A stretch of 64,000 nucleotides of DNA from positions 21,457,728 to 21,521,727 of the forward strand of contig OY987229.1 of NCBI GenBank assembly GCA_963920705.1. The letters run 5' to 3'. This DNA comes from Odiellus spinosus. Its lineage: Eukaryota > Arthropoda > Arachnida > Opiliones > Phalangiidae. The position numbers and the translations under genes are program-made. The notes beneath the pieces were generated by a model. That model saw only the letters and a list, made by a program, of their open reading frames with translations, was not told the origin of the DNA and did not search any database. Shown piece after piece: positions 48,620 through 59,235 of this stretch; the first letter of the stretch is position 1, and the number at the start of each line of letters is the position of its first letter.

Positions 48620-49579
48620 ATGGGGAAGTGCCTTTCTTGTTGTCGCACGTTTGATGCCAGCAACAATTCGAGTAACAGCAATTATCAGCAAAAGCCGTTA
48701 GATATCACGGTATCATATAAGATAGAAGATTCGGCTCAAACAGTTCAAACCACGACGACCACACTAACTTTGCCTTCAACGGATAATGTTATTACAGAGG
48801 TGGTCAATAAAAGAAATAGCTTTCTAGAAAGCAATGGCGATTATTACTATAACAATTCCCGTAAAGCTAGCCTTAACGAGAAAAAATACTCAGCACCGCT
48901 CAAAAGCTCCTCCAAAACAATTAGCAAACTTGACAAAAATACTAGTCAAAATTCCAAAAAAGAACGCGAATATTCTGAAAGCAAAATCAACTCTCTTTTT
49001 GAACAATATAAAGACCCAAAAGAAGATGCCATACTCTCTGAGGGAATTGAAAAATTTTGCCATGACTTGGAAGTCAAACCGGAGGAGTTTGTCGTACTAT
49101 TGTTAGCTTGGAAATTTGATGCCAAGCAAATGTGCCAGTTTTCACGAGAGGAGTTTTTAAACGGCTGTAAACGATTAAAAGTAGATTCTACCACGAGCAT
49201 CAAATCTATATTTAGCGAAATGAAAGAAGAGGTTTTGGACTATGAAAAATTCAAGGATCTCTATAGATTTACGTACAAATTTGGATTAGAAGTTGACCAA
49301 CGCGTTCTTCCAGCGGAAATGGCCACTCTACTTTGGAAACTAGTCTTTTCGCAGCGCGAACCTCCTATTTTAGACCGATGGCTAGCTTTTCTCGAGAAAC
49401 ATCCTCACGTTCGCGGTATTCCTCGCGATACGTGGAACATGTTTCTTAATTTTTGCGACGCCGTGGGTAATGATTTAAGTAATTACGATGATACGGAAGC
49501 CTGGCCGTGTTTATTCGACGATTTTGTCGAATATGAGAATGACAAAACAAATCAGAACTTTGATAAAAGTAAAAACTAG
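48620..49579 (+). CDS. DCUN1D3: DCN1-like protein 3 (cullin neddylation co-E3), intronless
   Basis: A 319-residue single-exon gene; human DCUN1D3 is 304. The N-terminus MGKCLSCC is a myristoylation and palmitoylation signal typical of this member, which targets the protein to membranes. A Ser/Thr/Asn-rich linker follows to about residue 115. The PONY (potentiating neddylation) domain then runs from SESKINSLFEQYKDP to the C-terminus. It includes FCHDLEVKPEEFVVLLLAWK, LPAEMATLLWKLVFSQREPP and the acidic closing block YDDTEAWPCLFDDFVEY, the surface that contacts the cullin WHB domain and the NEDD8 E2. It lies divergent to CNOT3. The family is certain; membership in the DCUN1D3 branch rests on the lipidation motif. 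Confidence 0.95.
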   Translation: MGKCLSCCRTFDASNNSSNSNYQQKPLDITVSYKIEDSAQTVQTTTTTLTLPSTDNVITEVVNKRNSFLESNGDYYYNNSRKASLNEKKYSAPLKSSSKTISKLDKNTSQNSKKEREYSESKINSLFEQYKDPKEDAILSEGIEKFCHDLEVKPEEFVVLLLAWKFDAKQMCQFSREEFLNGCKRLKVDSTTSIKSIFSEMKEEVLDYEKFKDLYRFTYKFGLEVDQRVLPAEMATLLWKLVFSQREPPILDRWLAFLEKHPHVRGIPRDTWNMFLNFCDAVGNDLSNYDDTEAWPCLFDDFVEYENDKTNQNFDKSKN

Positions 49580-51207
49580 GACTAAACTCATCAATGACGT
49601 AAATTAAAAAAAAAAAATTAACCTTCTCAGTCTTTACAACATTGATGCGGTGGCTTAAATTTTACTCACTCTAACTTGGTTTTTTTTTTTTTTTTTTTAA
49701 TTAAACGATAAATTTTGTCGGCCTTGTGATATTGTAATTGCCCCTAAAATTTATGGCGGCGTTATTTTTTTCCGGCATGACTATAATCTTGATGAAAAAC
49801 AAACCAAGATTGTTACTGTAATTTAAAACTAAAAACTGTCTTTTTGGCATCTCGCAATGTTTTTAAGTGGCATTACTATAAATTTTGTAAGCTTTTATTT
49901 ATATCAGCTGGAAACAGCAAACTGTAAAATAAATTATATAATTTTCACAATCTACCAGAATTCTTAAAATGTTATAACACATGATAGATATTTAGTGTAA
50001 TTCATAAATAGAAAAGAAATATTGGCCTCGCTTTAGTGAGCATCATATGCCAAGGGGGTAGGAAAGAGGAGGCTGGTCTTATTTTCTATAGACCAAACCC
50101 AGGTCGCAGTCAGGTCAAAAAAATTTGTTTTTGAACTGATGTTGCTGGTGGGAGTCCACCAGCAACATCAGTTCAAAAAAGCCTACAAGTTTGGTAGGCG
50201 TTGGGAATGATGGGCCTCCAAATGGTCTAATATTCCTTCTATATTCGTGAATTTTTTTTATAAACCTAACCTTGAATGAGATAATTCACCTATTGAAGAT
50301 GGTTTCAGTATTTCTCTTTGGTTCACATTTCTTGAACTTTGGTCATTTAATTTGGTCTATTTGATCGAATTCTATACAGCATTTTCTAATTAGGACGGTT
50401 TTTAGCCAAATTATTATATTTTTGCTCATTTGGGAAGCCAATCAGGTTGCTTGTCGACTTCAATGTTCTGATAATTCGGTTTCCTAGCTGTTTTTTGTGA
50501 TAAAATTAAAATACGGATCCAGTGTCTATAACCTCAATTATGCCATTTTATTTTTTCAAAAAATAATTTATTGACTACAAACTCTTCCAAGGGAGCCGTA
50601 GATTAGCAAGTGGCGGCTCTGTTAGTGCGCCTTACAAGTACAGTTCTCCACCACACAGTAGATTTAACTTAGCAAAGGCAGAAGGGGGTAGGACTTCTAA
50701 ACGTATCAGGATACATTAGTCCCTGCCTTTGGCAGCAAAAAGAAACTTTCACAGGGTCGGCTCCAGGACCCTTCACTCGCTTTAAGGTTATGATAATTGG
50801 GTCTCGTAGATGCATGTTTTTAGAGATAAAATAAAGACCCAGTGGCTAACCTCAGAATTCAAATTTATTCTTTCTAAAAATATAGACTGTAAAAATGTAG
50901 ACTGTAAACACTTAACTTTAAAATTTAAATTAAAACTAATTAATCAGGGATTAATAGTGCTTCGTGCAATTTAAATAAAGAATCATGGATTCAGAAGATG
51001 AACATTGGTGGCAAACAGGAAGAAATTAATCTATAAAATGAAAAAGGACTAATAAACCATGCATAGAAACTTAAACGGATAATAGACCTTTTTAATAGCA
51101 TCAAAGGCATTTAAGGTTAAATTATAACTATTGATTAGGCTCCGCCCCAGTATGGCGAATTACGACCCCTTTAAGAGAAGTGAAACCCATCCAATATTAC
51201 TTTAAAA
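49580..51207. other. spacer between DCUN1D3 and RNF216-like A
   Basis: No conserved frame recognised. It contains a poly-T run (about 49681-49698), the 24-bp-arm hairpin at 50128-50179, and two diverged copies of one sequence near 50470-50550 and 50790-50870, both starting gataatt. A small terminal exon of gene A could lie here unseen. Confidence 0.45.
50128..50179. repeat. perfect 24-bp-arm hairpin
   Basis: ttgaactgatgttgctggtgg is followed by a 4-base loop and its exact reverse complement, extended by T/A tracts on both sides. Confidence 0.85.
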
Positions 51208-53786
51208 TCACTTACATCTCCATCTGTTTAAAGGATTTCTCACTGCTTTGTGCCTCGGATTTGGAAACCTAGCTGCTGGAATCTCTCTCCTTAGATTTAG
51301 GTGGTTTGCAGGAGCTGGAAACTGTGCCAGACGATTAGCAACACCCAGTTGTCGAGGAAAATGCTCCACAATACCACGAGGCAACACTTGTGGCTCCATA
51401 AGATTGTTTAATGCATTGTTTTGTGGCACATTACCATTGTTAAATGGGCCATTTTGACGATGGTAAGGTAGTCGTGGCACTATATTGTTAGGAGCGGCAT
51501 TTTGTTGATGGTAGGGTAGTTGTGGCACCATATTATTATTAGGCGCGGCATTTTGTGGTTGGTAAGGTATTTGTGGCTCTATCCCATTGTTGCCAGCATC
51601 GTTTTCTCGTGGTTGGTAAGGTATTTGTGGCTCTATACCAATGTTGCGCGCATCATTTTCTTGCAGTTGGTACGGTATTTGTTGCGGCATAACATTTGCA
51701 AGCGCATTTTGACTATTATTATGAAGCTCTTGAAGAACAGCCCCAGTCTTTGGAGATGTCGCTCCAATTTGACAATCAATGACAAAACCTGATTAAAAGA
51801 GAAACTAAATTTTAGATGATTAACTAAATTAACATTATTTCAACTTACCTTCCTTTTGCCGAGCCACTTTCGCCTCTTTTTTAATTTCTTCAATGGCCAA
51901 TCTATCATCATCTTCCGCTTGAGACCATAAGAAACAAGATTTACATTCAGCGCAACCTTTGATATCCGGGTCTCTTAAGTGCGCGCAGAAGTGTTTGTAG
52001 TCGATCTTGGGAAGAATTGAAATGATGGTTATTAACTTTTTATTACTTTTTCATCCTTCATTAAAATTATAGGTATTCTTACATTTGGTTCTCGGCATAC
52101 ATAGCACATGGTTTTGCCACAGCGACAAGTCATTTTATTACACCCACTTTCCTTTGTGAAACGAGATTTACAAGAGAGGCAAGATCGAATTTTGGCTTCC
52201 GCCATTTTCTCTTCACTGAAAATTTGTGATATTTCATTAAAACCCATTATTTGGATAAAATTTCACAACCAAATTATTTTTTCCACGATTATATTATATT
52301 ATATAAGCATTAGTTGAACTTTCATATCGGTATCTATTTCGATTAAATTGGCCAACACTGAATAATACGTACTATTGAATGCGTAGTTTAGTTTCTTCAT
52401 CCTTTTCAACCTTATCGCAAGTAAGTCCCTTATGATCTTGATAAAGTTCTTCACAATGACGACAGAAGTGCTGCGCATTAAAATTTACACAAATTAGATT
52501 CCCATTCTGCTTGATGATAGAAAAGCCACGATTTTACTTTATGGCATTGAGTGCATGCAAAATACATTTGTTCAGGATCGAGAATAGCTCCATTGTTGCA
52601 AAATTTACACTTGACAAAGTTTTCCAGGTTAACTACATTCAAGCATTCACTGGCCATTCGTTCTTCATATTTGGCATAAAGATTTTCAGGGAGAGCTCTA
52701 CATACTTGGCCTAGACAGAATATAAACGTAATGTTACGCACCAAGGCTAATATTATAGTAGTTACTTCCAGCAAGTACTTACTAACTGGAAATGTAAATT
52801 CGCAATCTCCTTTCATGCATTTCAGTTCACCTTTACCATGACCATAAACAGCTTCTTTGGCATAATTCTCAAGGCAATGGCAACAGAAAAGGTGCCCATC
52901 AGAGCACTGGACCATGTAGTCGAAAGGTAATTCATTGTAACAACAATTACATTCAAACAGCACGTCAATATCGGTGGTTGTGTGATCCAAAACAGGAATA
53001 CTGGTGACTATACTCGTATCTAATTCATGTTCCTAGACAGAGACAAAATGAATAAAAAAATGCTGAGTAAAAGGCATATCAACTTACCACACCACCTACG
53101 GCTCCTAATTGTTCATCGGCTATAACTGGTTCTTGTTCATCGGATATAACTGGTTCTTTCGTAGGAATTGCTTTCTGATCAGTTGTAATGGCTTTCTTCT
53201 TAGCTTTAATTTTCTCCTCTATTTTATCTGCTTTCTTCTTAGCTTTAATTTTATCTGCTTTCTTCTTAGCTATTGTTTTCTCATCAGTTTTAATGGATTT
53301 ATTTTTGGCCTTTGGTTTCTCATTAGTTGGAAGGGCTTCCTTCTTCTCATTTCCTTCTTCATTAGTTTTAATTTCATAACTTCGTTTTCTACTCTTCAAA
53401 GCCATGGGATCCTCATTTTCTGAGCCACTTGTTGAGCTATTTAACTGTCTATTATACGTTTTGTTAGAACGAGTCACTCTTGATTTTGTCGTCCTATTTT
53501 TTTTAATATTCTTCCAAATATTAAAAATTTCATCTTCCGAACTACTAGTAAAGCTTAAACTAAGAGTTATTTTAGGAGGTTTTAGGACTGTACCAGTCTC
53601 TCTTAGATTCATCACTTCCAGAGGCTCTGTTTGATCTTCGTGCTTTGGCTTTGTTGCTAAAACTGGTTTTCGGGACTTTCTGGTTAACTGATCATTTTTT
53701 GAAGTTCTATCTTCATCTTGATGGTTGACTACTTGCCAGACTTCATTCTCATCCAGAATATACAAATCATCATCATTAGAAGCCAT
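51208..53786 (-). CDS. RNF216/TRIAD3-type RBR E3 ubiquitin ligase, copy A
   Basis: Seven exons: 53786-53088, 53032-52783, 52710-52538, 52470-52373, 52215-52083, 52005-51849, 51788-51208, in frame to 696 residues. The N-terminal 233 residues are acidic then Lys-rich (repeats of AKKKADKIK). RING1 begins CNCCYNELPFDYMVQC and continues GHLFCCHC. The in-between-RING domain carries CKFCNNGAILDP and HFCRHC. RING2 carries CLSCKSRFTKESGCNKMTCR, with the Cys of SGCN as the predicted thioester cysteine, then MCYVC and HFCAHLRDP. The tail is repetitive (PQIPYQPRENDAGNNGIE-like units) and rich in Pro, Asn and Gln. The stop at 51208 follows a perfect donor GTAAGT, so one more 3' exon is possible. RNF216 ligases act on innate-immune and other substrates in animals; the substrate here is unknown. 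Confidence 0.88.
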
Positions 53787-54791
53787 ATAGTCCAAATCTA
53801 GTAAACAAAAATTAAAAATGGCATATCTGCAAACATTAAACATTTCACAACTTGACCATGTAAATTTTGAATTATAAACTCATGCTAAAACAATTAAAGG
53901 GAATCAATCCCTGACGGTGGTGAGAAAGGTCTCTGTGACACCTGGGGATGATCAATCTGCGTAATCAGTGTACAATCCTATGGCTTTGACTGCACTAAAG
54001 TAAGTACGTAAACTGACTTCTATTATTCATCCAATGTTAACTACTCATATATACGTATATACACATGGAACCAGAAGCCGATGGAAACTATAATATAGTT
54101 TCCATCGGCTTCTGATAGAACTATTCAACTGACTAGTTGATTAGTTCCATGATACACACATTGAAAAGGAGCTTATCCTCGTATAGCTCCCTAAAAATAT
54201 GAAAGTTTTTTGAGGTTAAACCATAAGTATCAGTCTCATTAATTAAGATGTTTCCATATAGAATTCAGCATGGCACAGGTTGATTTATAAAATATACAAA
54301 TGTGATAACTTTCATACTAAGACTAGCACTAGCAAATAAAAAAAAAAAAAAAAAAAAAACAAACCAAATTCAGTCTGACTTTCAGTTCTTAACTTGAAGA
54401 TTAAACTAAAAATAAACCTACATTAATCATACTTATTTTAAGAAAACTATTTTTTAAAACTTAAAACAATTTCATGGACTATTGAACCGGGAAATTTCAA
54501 ACACCAAAAAAAATTGGCAATAACCATTAACAGACATGGACGAAGGCCTCTCAAAATCTGGACATCCAATTAGATTTGAGGCAGGGTCTGTCACTTGGGG
54601 TTTTGAACAAGAGGAGTAAACGGACCCTGTTCTTCTTTTCTTCTTTACCATTTTTTAATTGGTCGTCTTTCCCGCCAGTTTCAAACTTTCAATAGTAAGA
54701 AAGAAGCGTCTGCTGGTTTTTCTTATTTGTGCTTCTAAATTCTATGGAGTAAACCAGAACTAAGAAATATTTAAACATTTAAACGTTCCCG
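53787..54791. promoter_or_regulatory. head-to-head spacer between RNF216-like A and B
   Basis: About 1 kb between two divergent start codons. An acceptor-like TTTACTAG just above the copy A start (near 53800) suggests a 5' untranslated exon for A. The spacer contains a near-perfect 43-bp palindrome (54072-54114) and a poly-A run (about 54339-54359). Confidence 0.5.
54072..54114. repeat. near-perfect 43-bp palindrome in the A/B spacer
   Basis: cagaagccgatggaaactat is followed by a few central bases and its reverse complement. An outer catggaac ... gttccatg pair lies at 54064-54071 and about 54144-54151. Confidence 0.85.
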
Positions 54792-57700
54792 ATGGATTTG
54801 GATTACAGTAACGCGAATAATACCGAAAGAATAATGGATCTTAAAATACTTGTGCACAATACTCTTCATGGCAGCGGTATACAAGATAAGGAAAATATTG
54901 CCTTAGAGGAAAAACCAGAAGTCATTCCTAATAAAGACCAAGTTAAGGCAATTAACAGCGATATACCAATCAATAATATTTCCTCGCAAATACTACATTC
55001 AATATCAGAGGCTAAAACTGTCCCGAGTTGTGAAACTAAAGTTCCTGCGACTGAACATAATCACGTTCTTGAACCTCAAGTTCCTGTCTTAAAGAGAAAG
55101 GAAAAAACTACCGTATCTAAGAAACTATTTCATCAAGAAGTTATTGATGTAGATAAATGTGATCCAGAAGTTCTGCCCATGATTGTGGATGTTTTGGAAA
55201 ATGAAGTTATAGCTCATGTGGTAAGTTATTGATCTGGGAAAACTATGAGTTGAAAATTAAACTGCTTTTGAATGAAATCCAAACAAACAGATTTTGATAA
55301 ATATTTCTTAATTGTTAGATAAGATGTTTAAGTATGAATTTCAAAGGGTAAAATAGAGCCTATTTGTAGTTTAAGTTTCAGCTTATAATTGGGGTTACTT
55401 TGTAAGACAGTATACTAACACACAAAAGCAGGCTAGTATTTTTCCAGAAATCGAGTTAGACCAGATTGTGGGTTTAGTCTACCAAATCACCAATTTACAC
55501 GCTATCAACAATCCAGATAGTATGCAAACAGCGATTGAAAAAGTGGTGAATCATTTACTTGAAAACAATTACCTTCTGGATCAACCAAAATCTCAAAATT
55601 TTGCAATGGCTCAAGAGATAAAAATGTGGTTTCCAGACTCGAGTGAAGATAAGGGCTTAAGCATAATTGATTTGGACACTGAAGAAGAGGGATTAGAGTT
55701 AGTCAAAGAACCAGATATAATGGAGTTAGCCAGAACTTTAGCCAGAAATCCCAAGGAGAAAGTTGAGAAACCTAAAACCAAAGCAGCTGAAAAAAATCAA
55801 AGCAAGAAAGTACACGCTGATATTGAAGTGTTAGGCTTAACAAAACCAAATCCCCATCACTACCATAAAGACCATGATTATGAGTTAAAGAAAAAATACA
55901 TGGAGAAAGCTATGGATGCTGCTAGCGACTATGTCAAGAAAAGATCCAAGTCATCCTCGACAACGGTTAAGAAACCTAAAAATGTTTCTGAAACCAAAAA
56001 ACTAACTCCAAAGCCACCAACTGCTATTCTTCCTACCCTGCCTCCTGTTGAACATCCAAATAAAGATGAGCTGAAGAGAAAATACAAGAAGAAAGCTACC
56101 GTTGCGAGTGATGACAGAAAAAAAACCAAGTTATCCTCGACAAATGCTAAGAAGCCTAAAAATATTTCTCAAACCAAGAAAGGAACCATAATCTCAAAGC
56201 CACTAGTTGACAATCTTCCTGAAATTGAAAACTTACAGGCTCCTATTGAAAATCTTAACAGAGAAGTAAACATACATCCAAATATAAAAGTTAATCTACA
56301 GCCTCCTGTTGACATTCCAAACATAGAAGTTAATCTACAGCCTCCTGTTGACATTCCAACCATAAATATACAGCCTCCTGCTGACAATCCAAAGGTAGAA
56401 GTGAATATACAGCTTCATGTTGACAATCCAAACGTAGAAGTGAATATACAGCCTCCGGCTGAAAATCCAAAGGTAGAAGTGAACATACAGCCTCCTGCTG
56501 AAAATCCAAAGGTAGAAGTGAACATACAGCCTCCTGCTGAAAATCCAAAGGTAGAAGTGAACATACAGCCTCCTGCTGAAAATCTTCCCAAAATAGAAAC
56601 TGCAGAAAAACTTATAGATGTTCTGGCAGAAATACAGACAGTAAGAAACATTTAAAATTGAAAAAGTTTAAGGCAAGATTTTGGTGACTTATGATCTAAA
56701 GGAGAGGGTGAAACTATTTCCACAGTTTTTTCGAAGTTGCCAATTGACCCGTCAGCTAATTTTGAAATAAATTCAATCAATTTTAAAATTCTTTAATAAC
56801 TTCTTGACATTTTTGAAACCATTTCCAAAATCTTTCACCCTGATTCTTTAGATTGATTTTTGAACCTTATGCTTAGCTATAATATTAAATTCAAAATAGT
56901 GCTTTAAAAGAAAAACTAACTTCCCGTATAAGTTTGGGTTCTGTAATGCTAAAAAATTCATTAAGGCAAAAGATTATTTTCAACTTAAAAAATTGGACTT
57001 GTTGAACACTTTATTTGGCCAAAAACTGCTTTAATCATTATTTTTTTGCTAAGAATTAATGATTGAATGTTTCTTCCAAAAATGCATGAACTTTACTATT
57101 CTGCGGATGTTATCCCGTGGCTTTTCCAAAATTACCAACATTTTCTTATGACTAAATACAAAAATTTAATATTACAGAAGAAATGTATTCTCGCTAGTTC
57201 TCACCACAGTTGATATTTTTAAGATGAATATTTGCTCTAAGGAATAAATTATTTTAAACATTACAGAACAAAAGCTCTTATGGGAAGTTTGCTCTTTAGT
57301 AGTTTACATCGGAAAATTTCGACCTTAAAATAACTTTTTCAGGAACAAGAAAAATCTGAAAAAGAATTGGATACTCCTTCAACCTTCCAAGATGCGAATA
57401 ATAATCTAGATTCATTTATGGAAGCGCTGATTGAATGTTCTTGTTGCTACAACGAAGTTCCAATCGAATATATGGTTCAGTGTTACGAAGGTCATTTATT
57501 ATGCTGCCAATGTTTAGAACGATATGCTACAGAATCAGTCTATGGTCAAGGGAAAGGTCAATTAAAATGCTTGTCCACAGATTGTGAGGCAGAATTCCCA
57601 GAAAGTAAGTTTTCTCCATTTATTGAAAACTACACAGTTAAGAAAACATTCCTTCAAACCAAATTGACTGCAATTAATTTGAGTTAAAAATAATCTGTAC

Positions 57701-59235
57701 AAAGGTCAGCTGTACAGAGCTTTGCCGGATAAATTATTTTCGAAATACGAAGAGCGTATCAGGGATGAATACTTGAATATTGCGGATCTAGAAAACTTTA
57801 TCAGATGCAAGTTTTGTAATTTTGCCGCTGTTTTAGATCCGGGAGTTGAATTTTTCTCATGTCCGCAGTGCAAAAATGTAAATACACTGTCTAATTCATG
57901 CGCAACTTTATTCAATTCGCGTGAATCATTTTCAGGAATTCTGCCGCAAATGTCAAGTAGTAATCAAGGACCATAAAGGTCTAACTTGCGAACAAATAGA
58001 GAAAGATGGTGAAACAAAAATCAGAACTGACTAGTGAGTTAGAAACAATTGGTATGATTGTTTTGAACTAAGATTGTCTTTTATTCGCAGTGAGGAAAAA
58101 ATGGCACAAGCAAAAATCAGGACCTGTTCAAACTGCAAATCAAACTTTACCAAAGAAAGTGGATGTAATAAAATAACTTGCCGTTGTGGCATGACCATGT
58201 GTTATATCTGTCGTAAACCAAAAGTAAGATAATAGAATTTACTAAGGGACTATCTTAAACAATATTTTTTTTCTGCAGATTGACTACAAGCATTACTGTC
58301 AACACTTGAGATCACCGACTAAAAAGGGCTGCTCACAGTGCAAGGATTGCTTCCTCTGGTCTAATACTGATGAGGATGATAAATTAGCCATTGAGGAGAT
58401 CAAAAAGAATGCGACGAAAGCCAGGGTAGAAGAAGGTAAATTTCGAAGAATGCTATCCTTAACTGTCATGTAATTGCAATACCTATTTCTGGTGGTAATT
58501 GAAGGATTTACAACCCAACGAGAAATTGGAGTTCCCAGCGAAAAGTTAAAAGAGCTGGTAGCCCCGGGAGTTCAACCTCGTCCAGCCCCGGCAGTTCAAC
58601 CTCGTCCAGCCCCGGCAGTTCAACCTCGTCCAGCCCCGGCAGTTCAACCTCGTCCAGCCCCGGCAGTTCAACCTCGTCCAGCCCCGGCAGTTCAACCTCG
58701 TCCAGCCCCGGCAGTTCTACCTCGTCCAGCCCCGGCAGTTCTACCTCGTCCAGCCCCGGCAGTTCTACCTCGTCCAGCCCCGGCAGTTCAACCTCGTCCA
58801 GCCCCGGCAGTTCAACCTCGTCCAGCCCCGGCAGTTCAACCCCGTCCAGCCCCTCCAGTTCAACCCCGTCCAGCCCCTCCAGTTCAACCTCGTCCAGCCC
58901 CGGCAGTTCAACCCCGTCCAGCCCCTCCAGTTCAACCTCGTCCAGCCCCTCCAGTTCAACCTCGTCCAGCTCCAGTTCAACCTCGTCCAGCCCGTAAAGC
59001 ACCCATAGCCCGTCCACGTAAAGCACCCATAGCCCGTCCTCGTAAAGCACCCATAGATAATCCTCCTCGACCTCCAGCTGCCCTCCCTAGTAAAGCACCC
59101 ATAACCAATCTTGCTCAACCTCCGGCTGCAATCCCTAGTCAAGCAAACATAGTCAATCTTGTCCATGACAAAGTGCCTATAGCTCGTACATTGACTTTAA
59201 GAAATAGATCTGTCGTTAAAGCTGAAAAACACTGA
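54792..59235 (+). CDS. RNF216/TRIAD3-type RBR E3 ubiquitin ligase, copy B
   Basis: Eight exons: 54792-55220, 55432-56640, 57343-57604, 57705-57877, 57936-58033, 58091-58223, 58279-58435, 58505-59235, in frame to 1,063 residues. Exon 2 begins ASIFPEIELDQIVGLVYQIT and then IEKVVNHLLENN, which looks like a small UBA/CUE-type helical module (inference). Its end holds a 13-residue repeat. RING1: CSCCYNEVPIEYMVQC and GHLLCCQC. In-between-RING: CKFCNFAAVLDP and FCRKC. RING2: CSNCKSNFTKESGCNKITCR, with the predicted catalytic Cys in SGCN, then MCYICR. The last exon encodes an 18-copy Pro-rich repeat and then KAPI-repeats to the stop. It is divergent to copy A and followed by copy C in the same direction. 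The alternative acceptor for exon 2 at 55450 would give an immediate stop, which fixes the start at 55432. Confidence 0.9.
56270..56585 (+). repeat. 39-bp coding tandem repeat in copy B exon 2
   Basis: About seven to eight copies of a 13-residue unit, consensus VNIQPPAENPKVE. The 3' copies are nearly identical and the 5' copies diverged (VNLQPPVDIPNIE). Confidence 0.9.
58558..58995 (+). repeat. 24-bp GC-rich coding tandem repeat in copy B last exon
   Basis: Eighteen copies of an 8-residue unit PAVQPRPA, with PAVLPRPA and PPVQPRPA variants; the last copy is one residue short. DNA unit ccggcagttcaacctcgtcc plus agcc. GC content is far above the flanking DNA. A second small repeat, RKAPIARP, follows at about 58990-59060. 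Confidence 0.95.

Noticed and set aside
56169..56651. Antisense frames with repeated FSAGGCMFTSTFG or DFQQEAVCSLLPL units
   Set aside because: They are opposite-strand readings of the 39-bp repeat in copy B exon 2.
58508..59166. Long antisense frames rich in LDEVELPG or CRGWTRLN repeats
   Set aside because: They are mirror frames of the coding 24-bp repeat in RNF216-like B, whose sense frame joins correctly to the RBR exons.
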